Below, piece after piece: positions 42,566-51,533 of a DNA stretch of 64,000 bases; the stretch's first letter is position 1, and every line of letters begins with the position of its first letter. The DNA lies in the NCBI GenBank assembly GCA_964640125.1, contig CAZXGG010000008.1:1-64000 (forward strand). The letters run 5' to 3'. The notes beneath the pieces are model-generated. The model did not search any database. It was given only the letters and a program-made list of their open reading frames with translations, and had not been told where the DNA came from. The position numbers and the translations under genes were made by a program. The stretch is from G020353115 sp964640125 (GTDB lineage Bacteria > Bacteroidota > Bacteroidia > Bacteroidales > VadinHA17).

Positions 42566-42609
42566 AACCCGGGAAGGCAAATTTTCATGGTTAGTTTTAG
42601 GTACGGGAA

Positions 42610-42649
42610 GGGTGTCTGAACATATGGTTGGGCACCCTCCTCTTTTTTT
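42610..42649 (+). terminator. Rho-independent terminator after the Spy-like operon
   Basis: GGGTGTC (42610-42616) pairs with GGCACCC (42631-42637) over a 14-nt loop, and TCCTCTTTTTTT follows. It lies 45 nt after the last stop and at the 3' end of the convergent TPR gene. Confidence 0.5.
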
Positions 42650-44891
42650 ATGTCCCCTGGTTCAGGGAATACTGGAGATAGTCCAGTACTATGGGAATAT
42701 CATCCTGATTTACCCCGTTTTGAAGTAGATACTTTCTGTCATCATTAAAGGTCATCAGAAAGTTCTCAAGATTATTCTCTTCATGAATGATGCTTTTTTT
42801 ATACATGTTTATTGCTTCCAGGGGATTGCCCAGGCACCATTCCACGTGTCCGAAGTTTATGTAATCATAAATCGATACTTCCTCCTTGAATAATTTACTG
42901 TAATATTTCTGCGACTGATCCAGTTTTCCCAGGACGAAATAGCACCAGGCAATTGGGCGTAAGACTTTTTTATTGGAAGGATCAAGATATTCTACTTTAA
43001 AGTAATATTTGAGAGCTGTTTCATACTCTTCCAGGTCCAGGTAACAGTGACCGATTGATGCCTGTGTAAACAGGTTGTCAGGCTCCAGTTTTTCTGATTC
43101 AAGATAATATTCCAGTGCTTTTTCAGGTTGTTTCAGTATTCTGTAACAATAGCCGATTTTTTTCATATTCCAGGCACGGTTTTTATCATACAATTCACCC
43201 TGCAGGTAATAATCGAGTGCCTCTTCGATCCTTCCGAGCTTCTGATAACAAAAAGCGATCTTTTCCAGGATTTCGTAGCTTTTCTCCTCTATTTTGTTCA
43301 GGTATTGATATATATCCAGTGCCTCTTCATAATATTCTTTTTCAAAAAGGTATTCAGCAATATTCCGGAGGGTACTTTTATCGGTTAACAACAGGTTAAA
43401 AAAGGCAGAATTATAGATATCAAGTTTCCCGGCAAAAACATCTTCAAATTCATTTTTAAAGGGATATAGCTTATAAAACCGGTAGAGGTCCTGGAGGTAC
43501 TGTTGATAGACCGCTTTTGTCTTTTTAAACTGGTCAAGGATTTCATCCTGTTCTGCAAGTTCATTCATTCCTTTCAATTCCGCATTGAACAGTTCAAGCA
43601 TCATGGTCTTTTGAACTTTGGGCATGTGTTTTACGTTCAGAATAAAGGAGTATTTATCGGAATTACAAAGAAATGATGTTTGAAAAAGGCCTTCGATAAA
43701 GAGCTCTTTGTCAAAACTGGTTTCTTCCCCCATCAGGGAATGATCAATAACTTCATTCTCAGGATAAAAAGGTATAAACCAGTTGCTTATTTCCCTGAAA
43801 AAGTCAAATTGCTTCAACTGCGAGAAGGCTGTCAAAAAAACATCCGCTCCTTCCATCTGAAGCTGTGTAAATTCTTCCACCTTTTTATAAAGGTCATTTG
43901 AATCTTCAAAGACGATTTCCCAGTCAGGGTTCTTTTCCTCTCCAGGATCTTCGGGGACCAGTTTATCGAGGTCAAGCTTATCTTCCAGTTTTGGCCGAAG
44001 TTTTACCATTTCGGGAATGATCTCTTCACGTAGTTTACGGGATATCTTCTCTGTCTCCCTCGAGCGGATAATTTGAATGATGATCGCTTCAATCTCCTTC
44101 TGAATCCCTTTTTTATCCTGCAGGATCTTTAATTTCGCGGAGATCTCAGGATAAAGGTAAAGTCTTTTGTCATACCGGTACATGGAGAGGATGAGCCCGA
44201 TCATAGCCCGTTGCGAAACCTCCGGCTGGTTGTCTTCATAAAAATTAAACAGGGCAAAAACTTTCCGTTCGTCAAAATGACGAAATAAGCTCAATGTTAT
44301 AGCACTAACGAACAAGCATTTCTCATACCATCGAAAGGGTTTTCTTCTTCTGATCAGATCAATCAGTTCCAGGTCAACATCGGTCAATTTATTTGTCAGC
44401 CAGAAATGATTAAACAGGGTTATTACCAGGCTTTTAAATCGTTTTGACTGAGGGGATGTGGGATCTGAGCCTAATTCGAAGCTTTCATCCATGATTTCAT
44501 CCAGCTCCCGTTTAAAGCTAAGGTCATCCAGTCGTTCAATAATGCTTTTACCGGTCAGTTTCTGCTGCTGTTCCAACTCAGCCTGAATGGTGAACGTGTG
44601 CCAGCCTGAATCCTGGTAAAGGATGTTATACTGTACACGATCAGCTAATTCCAGGATAGAAGCCAGAAGGTGATAGTATATTTTTTGCCGCTCCGGATCA
44701 GCTACTCCTTCAATGGTATATTTCAACATGGATTCGTAGGTTGATTCCAGGTTATCGAATTGAACCCGCAAATCTCCCATTTTTGATACCACGGTCAGAT
44801 CCGATAATGCCTCCAACGCCTCTTTCACTCTTTTCTGGTAAATCAGGTAACAGATCCTCTCGTACTTCTTCTTTAGTTCAGTTGTTTTCAT
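42648..44891 (-). CDS. Large TPR-repeat cytoplasmic protein
   Basis: It has 747 residues and no signal peptide. The N-terminal ~450 residues are helical without a recognised domain and include an acidic patch (KLVPEDPGEEKNPDWEI). The C-terminal ~250 residues hold about six TPR units (YYEEALDIYQYLNKIEEKSY, KLGRIEEALDYYLQGELYDK, QPEKALEYYLESEKLEPDNL, EYETALKYYFKVEYLDPSNK). A scaffold role is implied by the repeats; no partner can be named. The start at 44891 (MKTTELKKKYERI) is preferred over an ATG 13 codons earlier. Confidence 0.85.
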   Translation of the reverse strand: MKTTELKKKYERICYLIYQKRVKEALEALSDLTVVSKMGDLRVQFDNLESTYESMLKYTIEGVADPERQKIYYHLLASILELADRVQYNILYQDSGWHTFTIQAELEQQQKLTGKSIIERLDDLSFKRELDEIMDESFELGSDPTSPQSKRFKSLVITLFNHFWLTNKLTDVDLELIDLIRRRKPFRWYEKCLFVSAITLSLFRHFDERKVFALFNFYEDNQPEVSQRAMIGLILSMYRYDKRLYLYPEISAKLKILQDKKGIQKEIEAIIIQIIRSRETEKISRKLREEIIPEMVKLRPKLEDKLDLDKLVPEDPGEEKNPDWEIVFEDSNDLYKKVEEFTQLQMEGADVFLTAFSQLKQFDFFREISNWFIPFYPENEVIDHSLMGEETSFDKELFIEGLFQTSFLCNSDKYSFILNVKHMPKVQKTMMLELFNAELKGMNELAEQDEILDQFKKTKAVYQQYLQDLYRFYKLYPFKNEFEDVFAGKLDIYNSAFFNLLLTDKSTLRNIAEYLFEKEYYEEALDIYQYLNKIEEKSYEILEKIAFCYQKLGRIEEALDYYLQGELYDKNRAWNMKKIGYCYRILKQPEKALEYYLESEKLEPDNLFTQASIGHCYLDLEEYETALKYYFKVEYLDPSNKKVLRPIAWCYFVLGKLDQSQKYYSKLFKEEVSIYDYINFGHVEWCLGNPLEAINMYKKSIIHEENNLENFLMTFNDDRKYLLQNGVNQDDIPIVLDYLQYSLNQGT

Positions 44892-45038
44892 ACTCTTTTT
44901 TTGGCAAACGATCGTTTTATCATGAAGCACAGATCGATCTGCCTTAATTTTGTTGGGAACAAATCCTGAAGAGATCCACCAAATATTATTCCATAAACCG
45001 GAAAATTGACTTTTTGGCAGTTAAGAATAGCATAAAAC

Positions 45039-45147
45039 CCACTTTCATGGAATAAATGTATCACAATTATCCGTCACATCAGTGAGGTATTTTTATAAAA
45101 ATAAAAATTCACTGAGAAGAATGGGAATAAATCGTCACAGAAAGTGG
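45039..45147. promoter_or_regulatory. Nested inverted and direct repeats before the efflux cluster
   Basis: The divergent region holds CCACTTTC (45039-45046) with its complement GAAAGTGG (45140-45147). Inside them lie TCAGTGA (45079-45085) and TCACTGA (45109-45115), enclosing the 14-bp palindrome ATTTTTATAAAAAT (45089-45102). ATGGAATAAATGTATCAC near 45047 is partly repeated as ATGGGAATAAATCGTCAC near 45121. The symmetry suggests an operator or hairpin for the 45194 operon. Confidence 0.45.
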
Positions 45148-45193
45148 TCTAACAGGCGAATTCGAAATTTACATTAAAACAATGCAAATAGCA

Positions 45194-46015
45194 ATGCGTT
45201 ATTACAGTTATCTGATTTTGCCGTTCCTTCTCTCGGGTTGCAGTAATAAACCCATACATAACAGCACGTGGAATAGCAATGAAATAATAATAGATGGCAC
45301 TTTTTTAGATTGGAAAAAAGACCTGACATACGATAAAAAATCCAAACTGTTGTATAATGTAGCCAATGATCACTCCAATCTTTTGCTATGCTTAAAGGTT
45401 ACAGAGCCGTCTGTAACAAACAAGATCATGATGAGAGGCCTTACGGTATGGGTAGATACAACGGGGAAACAGAAAAAAAATCTGGGCATTAAATATCCGA
45501 TGGGTCGAAGTGGAAGTATGAGACCTGCGGACCAGAGGACACCTCGTCAGCCGATGCCGGAGCAGCAGAGAGAACGGCCTGTCAGACCTCAAATTCAAAA
45601 CCGGATGGAATTGATCGGATTCAAAGAAAGGGGGAAATCGGAGGTGGTTTCTGTTGGAGATACAACAGGTATTGAAGTAGCCGTAAAGGAAGATCCGTAT
45701 GGTGGCATGCAATATGAAGTAAAGATACCTTTGCAGGTTATTTTGAAAGACCCGGACGAATTTTTATCGGCTGCTGAGAAGTTGATCAGCATTGGTTTTG
45801 AAACAGGGTATATTAAAATGGATAGCAATACCGGAGGTGGTCAGACCGGTGGGCGAATGGGAGGTGGAGGAGGGGGGAGGCCCTCCGGAGGTGGAGGGAG
45901 ACCAACTGGTGGCGGTCAGCCTGGAGGAATGACACCCCAGCAAGGGAATATGGCAAACATGACTCAGGCAACCCGGTTGTGGATAAAACAAATAAAACTT
46001 GTAATTTCAGAATAA
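45194..46015 (+). CDS. Lipoprotein with a CBM9/DOMON-like domain and a Gly-rich tail
   Basis: It has 273 residues. The signal and lipobox read YSYLILPFLLSGC. The next part (NEIIIDGTFLDWKKDLTYDK, NLLLCLKVTEPSVTNKIMMR, GLTVWVDTTGKQKKNLGIKY) looks like a CBM9/DOMON-type beta sandwich. A Pro/Arg/Gln-rich linker, another strand region and a Gly-rich stretch (about 215-250) follow. It is 10 bp ahead of the TolC gene, so it is probably an accessory of the efflux system. Function unknown. Confidence 0.78.
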   Translation: MRYYSYLILPFLLSGCSNKPIHNSTWNSNEIIIDGTFLDWKKDLTYDKKSKLLYNVANDHSNLLLCLKVTEPSVTNKIMMRGLTVWVDTTGKQKKNLGIKYPMGRSGSMRPADQRTPRQPMPEQQRERPVRPQIQNRMELIGFKERGKSEVVSVGDTTGIEVAVKEDPYGGMQYEVKIPLQVILKDPDEFLSAAEKLISIGFETGYIKMDSNTGGGQTGGRMGGGGGGRPSGGGGRPTGGGQPGGMTPQQGNMANMTQATRLWIKQIKLVISE

Positions 46016-46025
46016 CCTTTTTGTT

Positions 46026-47459
46026 ATGAAAAAATTAATGATCGGCATATTGGCCATCTGTAACATCGGCTGGTCTTTCACTCAGGAAAACAAATGGACC
46101 CTGACGGAATGCATTCAGCATGCCCTGGAGCGGAATATTACGATAAACCAGAGGAAGCTAAACAATGAATTATCTGAAATAACCCTGGAACAATCCAGAG
46201 CCGATTTGCTGCCTAACCTTACGGCTTCAGGAAGTCAGAGCTGGAACTTCGGACGGTCCGTTGATCCCTATACCAATGATTATGTTAGTACAAATGTAGG
46301 GAGCAATAATTTTGGATTAAGCACCAGCGTAACCCTGTTTGACGGATTGCAGAGCATCAATACCATTAAAAAGAACCAGATTGATGTGGAATCGGGGACA
46401 CTGGATCTTGAGCAAACAAAGAACGATATCATTCTCAGTGTCACACAGGCTTACCTGCAGGTACTTTTTGCCTATGAACAGGTCGAAAATGCCTCCATCA
46501 GCCTGGAATCTACCGCTGCCCAGGTGGAGAGAACGCAAAAACTGGTGAATGCAGGAAGCTCTCCTGAAGGGGATCTTTTCAAGATCAATTCGCAGCTTGC
46601 GTCCGATCAGTACAGCCTTGTAAATGCAGAAAACCAATTATCCATGTCCAAAGTGAACCTGATGCAGATCATGGAATTGCCGGTCGAAGATGAATTTGAT
46701 GTTGTTATCCCAGAATTTGATGTTACAACAATCGGAGTTGCCTATACCGGAGCGTCTGATGAAATCTATGCAAAAGCACTGGGGGTTCAACCGGAAATAG
46801 AAAGCTCGCAACTTAAGGTTGCCAGTGCCGAGCAGAGCCTGAAAATTGCCAGGGGTGCCCTCTATCCGCGACTTTCACTTTCCGGAAGCCTGGGTTCTGG
46901 ATATTCCAATGCACGAACCCTGAGGCAATATGGAGAGCCAACTACAGTGATTCAGGAGGTTGGATATTTGCAAAGTGACCCTTCAGAAATTGTTCTGGCT
47001 GAACGGGAGTTTACTCCATCTTCAATCGCTGACTATAATTTTGGTAATCAGATCAGGGATAATTTGAACGAATCGGTGAGACTGAGCCTTAGCATTCCCA
47101 TCTTTAACCGGTTCCAGGTGAGAAACAACATCAGCCGTTCAAAAATCAATGTCGAAACGGCTGAACTGAACAAACAGAATACAGAAAACCAGTTGAGAAA
47201 AACAATCGAACAGGCGTATAACGATCTTGTCTCTTCTGCTAAAAATTATGATGCTGCAGTGGAACAACTGAAATCCCTGGAGCGTTCCTATAATGACACG
47301 GAGCGAAAATTTGAACTGGGTATGATCAATGCGACCGATTACCTGATTGAGAAAAATAACTTTGAGAATTCAAAGTATAGCCTTACGAGGGCAAAATATG
47401 AATACATTTTTACCTTTAAGATCCTTGATTTTTACCAGGGGAATCCGATTACCTTTTGA
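46026..47459 (+). CDS. TolC-family outer-membrane efflux protein
   Basis: It has 477 residues. A signal peptide (LMIGILAICNIGWSFTQ) is followed by WTLTECIQHALERNITINQR and two outer-membrane efflux repeats (about 25-225 and 250-470). NFGRSVDPYTNDYV and LSLSIPIFNRFQVRNNIS are typical of Bacteroidota TolC proteins. It forms the outer duct for the MacA/MacB genes downstream. Confidence 0.93.
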   Translation: MKKLMIGILAICNIGWSFTQENKWTLTECIQHALERNITINQRKLNNELSEITLEQSRADLLPNLTASGSQSWNFGRSVDPYTNDYVSTNVGSNNFGLSTSVTLFDGLQSINTIKKNQIDVESGTLDLEQTKNDIILSVTQAYLQVLFAYEQVENASISLESTAAQVERTQKLVNAGSSPEGDLFKINSQLASDQYSLVNAENQLSMSKVNLMQIMELPVEDEFDVVIPEFDVTTIGVAYTGASDEIYAKALGVQPEIESSQLKVASAEQSLKIARGALYPRLSLSGSLGSGYSNARTLRQYGEPTTVIQEVGYLQSDPSEIVLAEREFTPSSIADYNFGNQIRDNLNESVRLSLSIPIFNRFQVRNNISRSKINVETAELNKQNTENQLRKTIEQAYNDLVSSAKNYDAAVEQLKSLERSYNDTERKFELGMINATDYLIEKNNFENSKYSLTRAKYEYIFTFKILDFYQGNPITF

Positions 47460-47487
47460 TGTGGAAATAATGTTAATTTAGAAAACA

Positions 47488-48900
47488 ATGAAAAAGAAAC
47501 TTATAATTACAGTTGTTGTCCTGATCCCGGTAGTTCTTGCAGGATATTTTATTCTCAGAAAGGATAAAACATTTGATATTGAATGGGAAACCAAGGAGGT
47601 TGAGAAAGGAGACATAAACATTGAGGTTACGGCAACAGGAACACTGGAAGCGGTGACCGAAGTTGAAGTTGGTACACAGGTCTCCGGTATCCTCTCCGAA
47701 TTATATGTGGATTTTAATTCAAAAGTCAGGAAAGGACAGGTGATCGCAAGACTGGATACCACAACCCTTGCAGCGCAGGTATTCGATTCCAGAGCAAACC
47801 TTGAACGGGTAATGATCCGTTTGAACCAGGCTGAGCGGGATTGGAAAAGGACGCAGCAGCTTTTCGAAGAGAAAGTGGTAGCCCAGGTGGAGTATGACCA
47901 GGCACTCGATGACTATGAAACCGCCAAATCAAATGTACTATCGGCTGAGGCACAGCTAAACAGAAATATTATTAACCTGAATTACGCAACCATCACAGCT
48001 CCCATCGATGGAATTGTGATTTCAAAAAGCGTCGAAATGGGACAGACAGTCGCTGCAAGTTTCAACTCACCCACCCTGTTCAATATCGTAAATGATCTGA
48101 CAAAGATGCAGGTCGAAGCCAGTGTGGATGAGGCAGATATCGGTCAGATTAAAGAAGGACAGGATGTTACGTTTACGGTGGATGCCTACCCGGATGATCA
48201 GTTTACAGGTGTGGTCCGTCAGGTGCGGTATCAGCCGGTCATCGTTTCCAATGTGGTAAACTATACGGTCATTGTAGATGTAGCCAACCCGGATATGAAG
48301 CTACTTCCCGGAATGACAGCCAATATAACCGTGAATATTGATAAGCGGGAAGATGTATTGAAGGTTCCCTCCCGAGCACTGAGCTTTACTCCTCCTACAG
48401 TATACCTTGCGCTTCTATATGCAGAACTGCCGGATTCAGTCAAACAGCAGCAGGAAGAGAGAATCGCAGAAATGACAGAACGGATGGAGTCTATGGGATT
48501 GTCACAGCAGCAAATCGACCAGATGGTCGAGCGGGTGAGATTGATGGGAATATTTGGCGGAGGACAGCAACAACGCCCTGAAGGAATGGCCAGGGGTTTA
48601 GGTGGCGGTATAACTGGAGGTCAGAGACCTTCGGGACAGATGCCTCAAACGGGCAATAGATCGCAACGCTTTGGCAATTTCGGACAGGTGTGGATAAAGG
48701 AGGGTGAAGTAGTGCGGCCTGTGCGGGTGCGAACAGGGATCACCGACGGAAGTAATGTGGAAATCATTAGTGAAGAAGTGGAAGAAGGTACATTGGTTGT
48801 GATATCGGCATTGTATGACGAAGAGCAGGAAGAACAGGTAACCCAGACAAACAACCCGTTTGCACCTGCCGGTCCGGGTAGAGGAAGAGGGATGAGGTAG
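47488..48900 (+). CDS. MacA-like periplasmic adaptor with a Gln/Gly-rich insert
   Basis: It has 470 residues. An N-terminal helix (LIITVVVLIPVVLAGYFIL) is followed by lipoyl halves (VEVGTQVSGILSELYVDFNS, ITAPIDGIVISKSVEMGQTV), a coiled-coil hairpin between them (about 85-150) and a beta-barrel. Residues about 310-395 form an unusual insert: a Gln/Glu/Met helix (QQQEERIAEMTERMESMGLS), then a Gly/Gln/Arg-rich loop. The C-terminus ends with GRGRGMR. It bridges MacB and TolC. A heptamer array follows the stop. Confidence 0.92.
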   Translation: MKKKLIITVVVLIPVVLAGYFILRKDKTFDIEWETKEVEKGDINIEVTATGTLEAVTEVEVGTQVSGILSELYVDFNSKVRKGQVIARLDTTTLAAQVFDSRANLERVMIRLNQAERDWKRTQQLFEEKVVAQVEYDQALDDYETAKSNVLSAEAQLNRNIINLNYATITAPIDGIVISKSVEMGQTVAASFNSPTLFNIVNDLTKMQVEASVDEADIGQIKEGQDVTFTVDAYPDDQFTGVVRQVRYQPVIVSNVVNYTVIVDVANPDMKLLPGMTANITVNIDKREDVLKVPSRALSFTPPTVYLALLYAELPDSVKQQQEERIAEMTERMESMGLSQQQIDQMVERVRLMGIFGGGQQQRPEGMARGLGGGITGGQRPSGQMPQTGNRSQRFGNFGQVWIKEGEVVRPVRVRTGITDGSNVEIISEEVEEGTLVVISALYDEEQEEQVTQTNNPFAPAGPGRGRGMR

Positions 48901-48904
48901 GTTT

Positions 48905-48994
48905 GAGTTATAAGTTAAAAGTTATAAGTTAATGGTTAATAGTGAGTGAGATATAAGCATAATGTTAGTGGTTTATTGGGTTATTGAGTTATTT
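48905..48994 (+). repeat. Period-7 then period-8 array downstream of macA
   Basis: Starting 4 nt after the TAG: GAGTTAT, AAGTTAA, AAGTTAT, AAGTTAA, TGGTTAA, TAGTGAG (48905-48946), and later octamers GTTTATTG, GGTTATTG, AGTTATTT (48971-48994). Confidence 0.75.
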
Positions 48995-49075
48995 AGGTGT
49001 CTGACTGGAAAGTTTGAGAGTAGATAGCTCGGTTTTAGATAAAAACGGTAAAGTGAATGGATAACATCAATGTAT

Positions 49076-49106
49076 TCAATAACTTAATAACTATTAACCT
49101 AATAAC
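49076..49106. repeat. Period-8/7 array upstream of the MacB ATPase gene
   Basis: TCAATAAC, TTAATAAC, TATTAAC, CTAATAAC. A small hairpin (AGTCCTCGCTAACAAAGGACT, about 49120-49140, in two arms AGTCCT and AGGACT) follows before the gene. Confidence 0.6.
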
Positions 49107-49171
49107 TTTTTTATATAAAAAGTCCTCGCTAACAAAGGACTAGCAAATATTCAATGAAGATAAAGCAAACT

Positions 49172-49915
49172 ATGGATAAAATTATATCAGTACGGAACCT
49201 GACCAAGGTATACGATATGGGGTTGGTGAAGGTGCATGCTTTACGTGGTATAGATCTGGATATTTATTCGGGAGAATTCACCGCCATTATGGGTTCCAGC
49301 GGATCCGGGAAGTCAACCTTTATGAATATTGTTGGTTGCCTTGATCTTCCAACCGAAGGTGAATATTTCCTGGATGGGAAAGACGTGAGTAAGTTGAACA
49401 AAGACCAGCTGGCCCGGACCAGGAATCAAAAAATCGGATTTGTTTTTCAAACATATAACCTGTTACCCAGGACTTCAGCACTGGAGAATGTCGAGTTACC
49501 TTTATTATATAATCCTTCAATTCGAGCAAAAGAGCGTAAGGAGAGGGCCTTGCAATCCCTTGAAATGGTGGGACTGGCCGATTGGCACCACCATTATCCA
49601 AACCAGTTATCTGGTGGACAACAGCAGCGGGTGGCTATAGCAAGGGCTTTGGTTAACAACCCGGTAATAATTCTTGCCGATGAACCAACCGGTAACCTCG
49701 ATACTCGTACCAGTTATGAAGTAATGGAGATTTTCCAGGATCTGAATAGCAAGGGAATGACCATTACCCTGGTTACCCACGAATATGATATTTCCCAGCT
49801 GGCCGGAAGAGTTGTGAGTTTCCGTGACGGGAGGGTTAGTAAGGAGATGGTTGTTGAGAAAATAAAGAATGCGCGCGATGAGCTGGCAAAACTTCCTGTA
49901 GAAGGTGAATATTAA
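49172..49915 (+). CDS. MacB-type ABC transporter ATPase
   Basis: It has 247 residues from ATG 49172 (MDKIISVRNLTKVYD); an ATG six codons earlier is also possible. Walker A is GSSGSGKST, the Q-loop is FVFQTYNLLPR, the signature is LSGGQQQR, Walker B is VIILADEPT and the H-loop is LVTHE. It belongs to the LolD/MacB class. It powers the permease encoded 18 bp later. Confidence 0.95.
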   Translation: MDKIISVRNLTKVYDMGLVKVHALRGIDLDIYSGEFTAIMGSSGSGKSTFMNIVGCLDLPTEGEYFLDGKDVSKLNKDQLARTRNQKIGFVFQTYNLLPRTSALENVELPLLYNPSIRAKERKERALQSLEMVGLADWHHHYPNQLSGGQQQRVAIARALVNNPVIILADEPTGNLDTRTSYEVMEIFQDLNSKGMTITLVTHEYDISQLAGRVVSFRDGRVSKEMVVEKIKNARDELAKLPVEGEY

Positions 49916-49933
49916 TAGTAAAATCATGAAAGA

Positions 49934-51160
49934 ATGAAAATACTCAACTTATTTGTTGTTGCATACCGGTCGTTGAACAAGAACAAAGTTCGGTCATTAC
50001 TAACCATGCTTGGGATAATTATTGGGGTGGCATCGGTGATCGCGATGCTGGCAATCGGACAGGGTTCAAGAGATAGTATTGAAGAACAGATCTCCAGCAT
50101 GGGAACGAATGTAATCATGCTTTTCCCGGGGGCCTCGTTCCGGGGAGGTGTTGCAACTGCAGCCGGAGAAGCGCAAAGTATTAATATGGATGATGTTAAT
50201 GCCATCAGGGATAATTGTCCATCGATTAAATACATCAGCCCGGTTGCCAGGTCAAGCGGGCAGGTCATTGCCTCTAATAACAACTGGAATACCCAGGTGT
50301 ACGGGGTATATCCGGAATATATGGATATTCGCAATATTACCCTTTCGTCCGGAGAGATGTTTTCCGAAGTTGATGAACGACGGTCAGCTAAAGTTTGTAT
50401 CGTAGGTACTACAGTAGTTGAAAATCTCTTTGACGAGTATACAGACCCTGTCGGACAAAAGATCAGGATCCGGAACATTCCTTTTACAATCATTGGTGTG
50501 CAGAAGGAGAAGGGTGGAAGCGGTATGGGTGGAGACCAGGATGACGTAATTTATGCTCCCTATTCAACCGTCCAGAAACGGATGAGGGGAGGAACCTCAA
50601 CCAATGTACAGCAAGTTTACCTTTCCTCAATATCGGAAAAGCATATTGAAAAAGCAAGTGAGGAAATTGACCAGCTGTTACGGGAACGAAAGAAACTGAG
50701 TCTGTATGAAGATCCGCCCTATATGCTCCGGACTCAAAGTGAAATTACCGAAATGTTTACATCTACCTCCGAGACCATGATCATCCTGCTGGCAAGCATT
50801 GCAAGCATTTCGTTGATCGTCGGAGGGATCGGTATCATGAATATCATGCTGGTTTCGGTTACGGAAAGAACCAGGGAGATTGGTTTGAGAATGGCCGTCG
50901 GGGCAAGGGGAAGAGACATCCTGCGCCAGTTTCTCCTGGAAGCAATACTACTTAGCCTTATTGGAGGATTGATTGGTGTGGGAGGAGGAATGGGCGCATC
51001 CAAACTGTTCGTCTCTGTCATGAACTGGCCAGTTTCTGTAACATCCTATTCCATTATTCTTGCCTTTGCATTTGCTTTCGTTATCGGTGTATTCTTTGGG
51101 TGGTACCCTGCACGAAAAGCAGCAATCCTGATCCCGATGGATGCATTGAGGTATGAATAA
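49934..51160 (+). CDS. MacB-type ABC permease
   Basis: It has 408 residues: helix 1 near residues 20-42 (RSLLTMLGIIIGVASVIAML), a large periplasmic MacB core domain (about 45-275) and three C-terminal FtsX helices. The C-terminal motif IGGIGIMNIMLVSVTERTRE followed by IGLRMAVGARGRDILRQFLL is diagnostic. Bacterial MacAB-TolC exporters move toxins, lipids or peptides; the cargo here is unknown. Confidence 0.95.
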   Translation: MKILNLFVVAYRSLNKNKVRSLLTMLGIIIGVASVIAMLAIGQGSRDSIEEQISSMGTNVIMLFPGASFRGGVATAAGEAQSINMDDVNAIRDNCPSIKYISPVARSSGQVIASNNNWNTQVYGVYPEYMDIRNITLSSGEMFSEVDERRSAKVCIVGTTVVENLFDEYTDPVGQKIRIRNIPFTIIGVQKEKGGSGMGGDQDDVIYAPYSTVQKRMRGGTSTNVQQVYLSSISEKHIEKASEEIDQLLRERKKLSLYEDPPYMLRTQSEITEMFTSTSETMIILLASIASISLIVGGIGIMNIMLVSVTERTREIGLRMAVGARGRDILRQFLLEAILLSLIGGLIGVGGGMGASKLFVSVMNWPVSVTSYSIILAFAFAFVIGVFFGWYPARKAAILIPMDALRYE

Positions 51161-51161
51161 A

Positions 51162-51470
51162 GTGACGGGTGACGAGTGACGAGTGACGAGTTCCGCCTAC
51201 GTCAAGACTGCAGCGGACAAGAGATGAGAAATGAGAGGTGAGTTTTGAGTTGTGAGAAATGAGTAGTGAGTTGACTTTGTAAAAGTGAGACTTTGAGACG
51301 ATGAGAGGTGAGATAGAGCGACGAAGCGACTGAGAGACGGAGAGATGAAAGCTGTCACCAGTCCGAAAAAACAAGAACTAAAAACTGAAACCAAATTGTT
51401 GAACCACAAATATTCATAATAAAAACATCTATTAACATTCTTGTCACGCGTCACGCGTTACTCGTCACTT
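51162..51470. repeat. Heptamer array element bracketed by inverted arrays
   Basis: Starting 2 nt after the permease stop: GTGACGG, GTGACGA three times, GTTCCGC (51162-51196). Then ATGAGAA, ATGAGAG, GTGAGTT, TTGAGTT, GTGAGAA, ATGAGTA, GTGAGTT (51224-51272). The far end has GTCACGC, GTCACGC, GTTACTC, GTCACTT (51443-51470), which is the inverted form of the first array. No gene lies in the 51161-51533 interval. Confidence 0.8.
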
Positions 51471-51533
51471 TTACACAATGTTAACCGAAAACTATTAACA
51501 ATATCAATACTAATCCGTTAAAACTAAACAATC

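Noticed and set aside
51162..51272. Possible CRISPR-like array
   Set aside because: The units are 7 nt with no spacers, and no cas genes are present. It is a tandem heptamer array.
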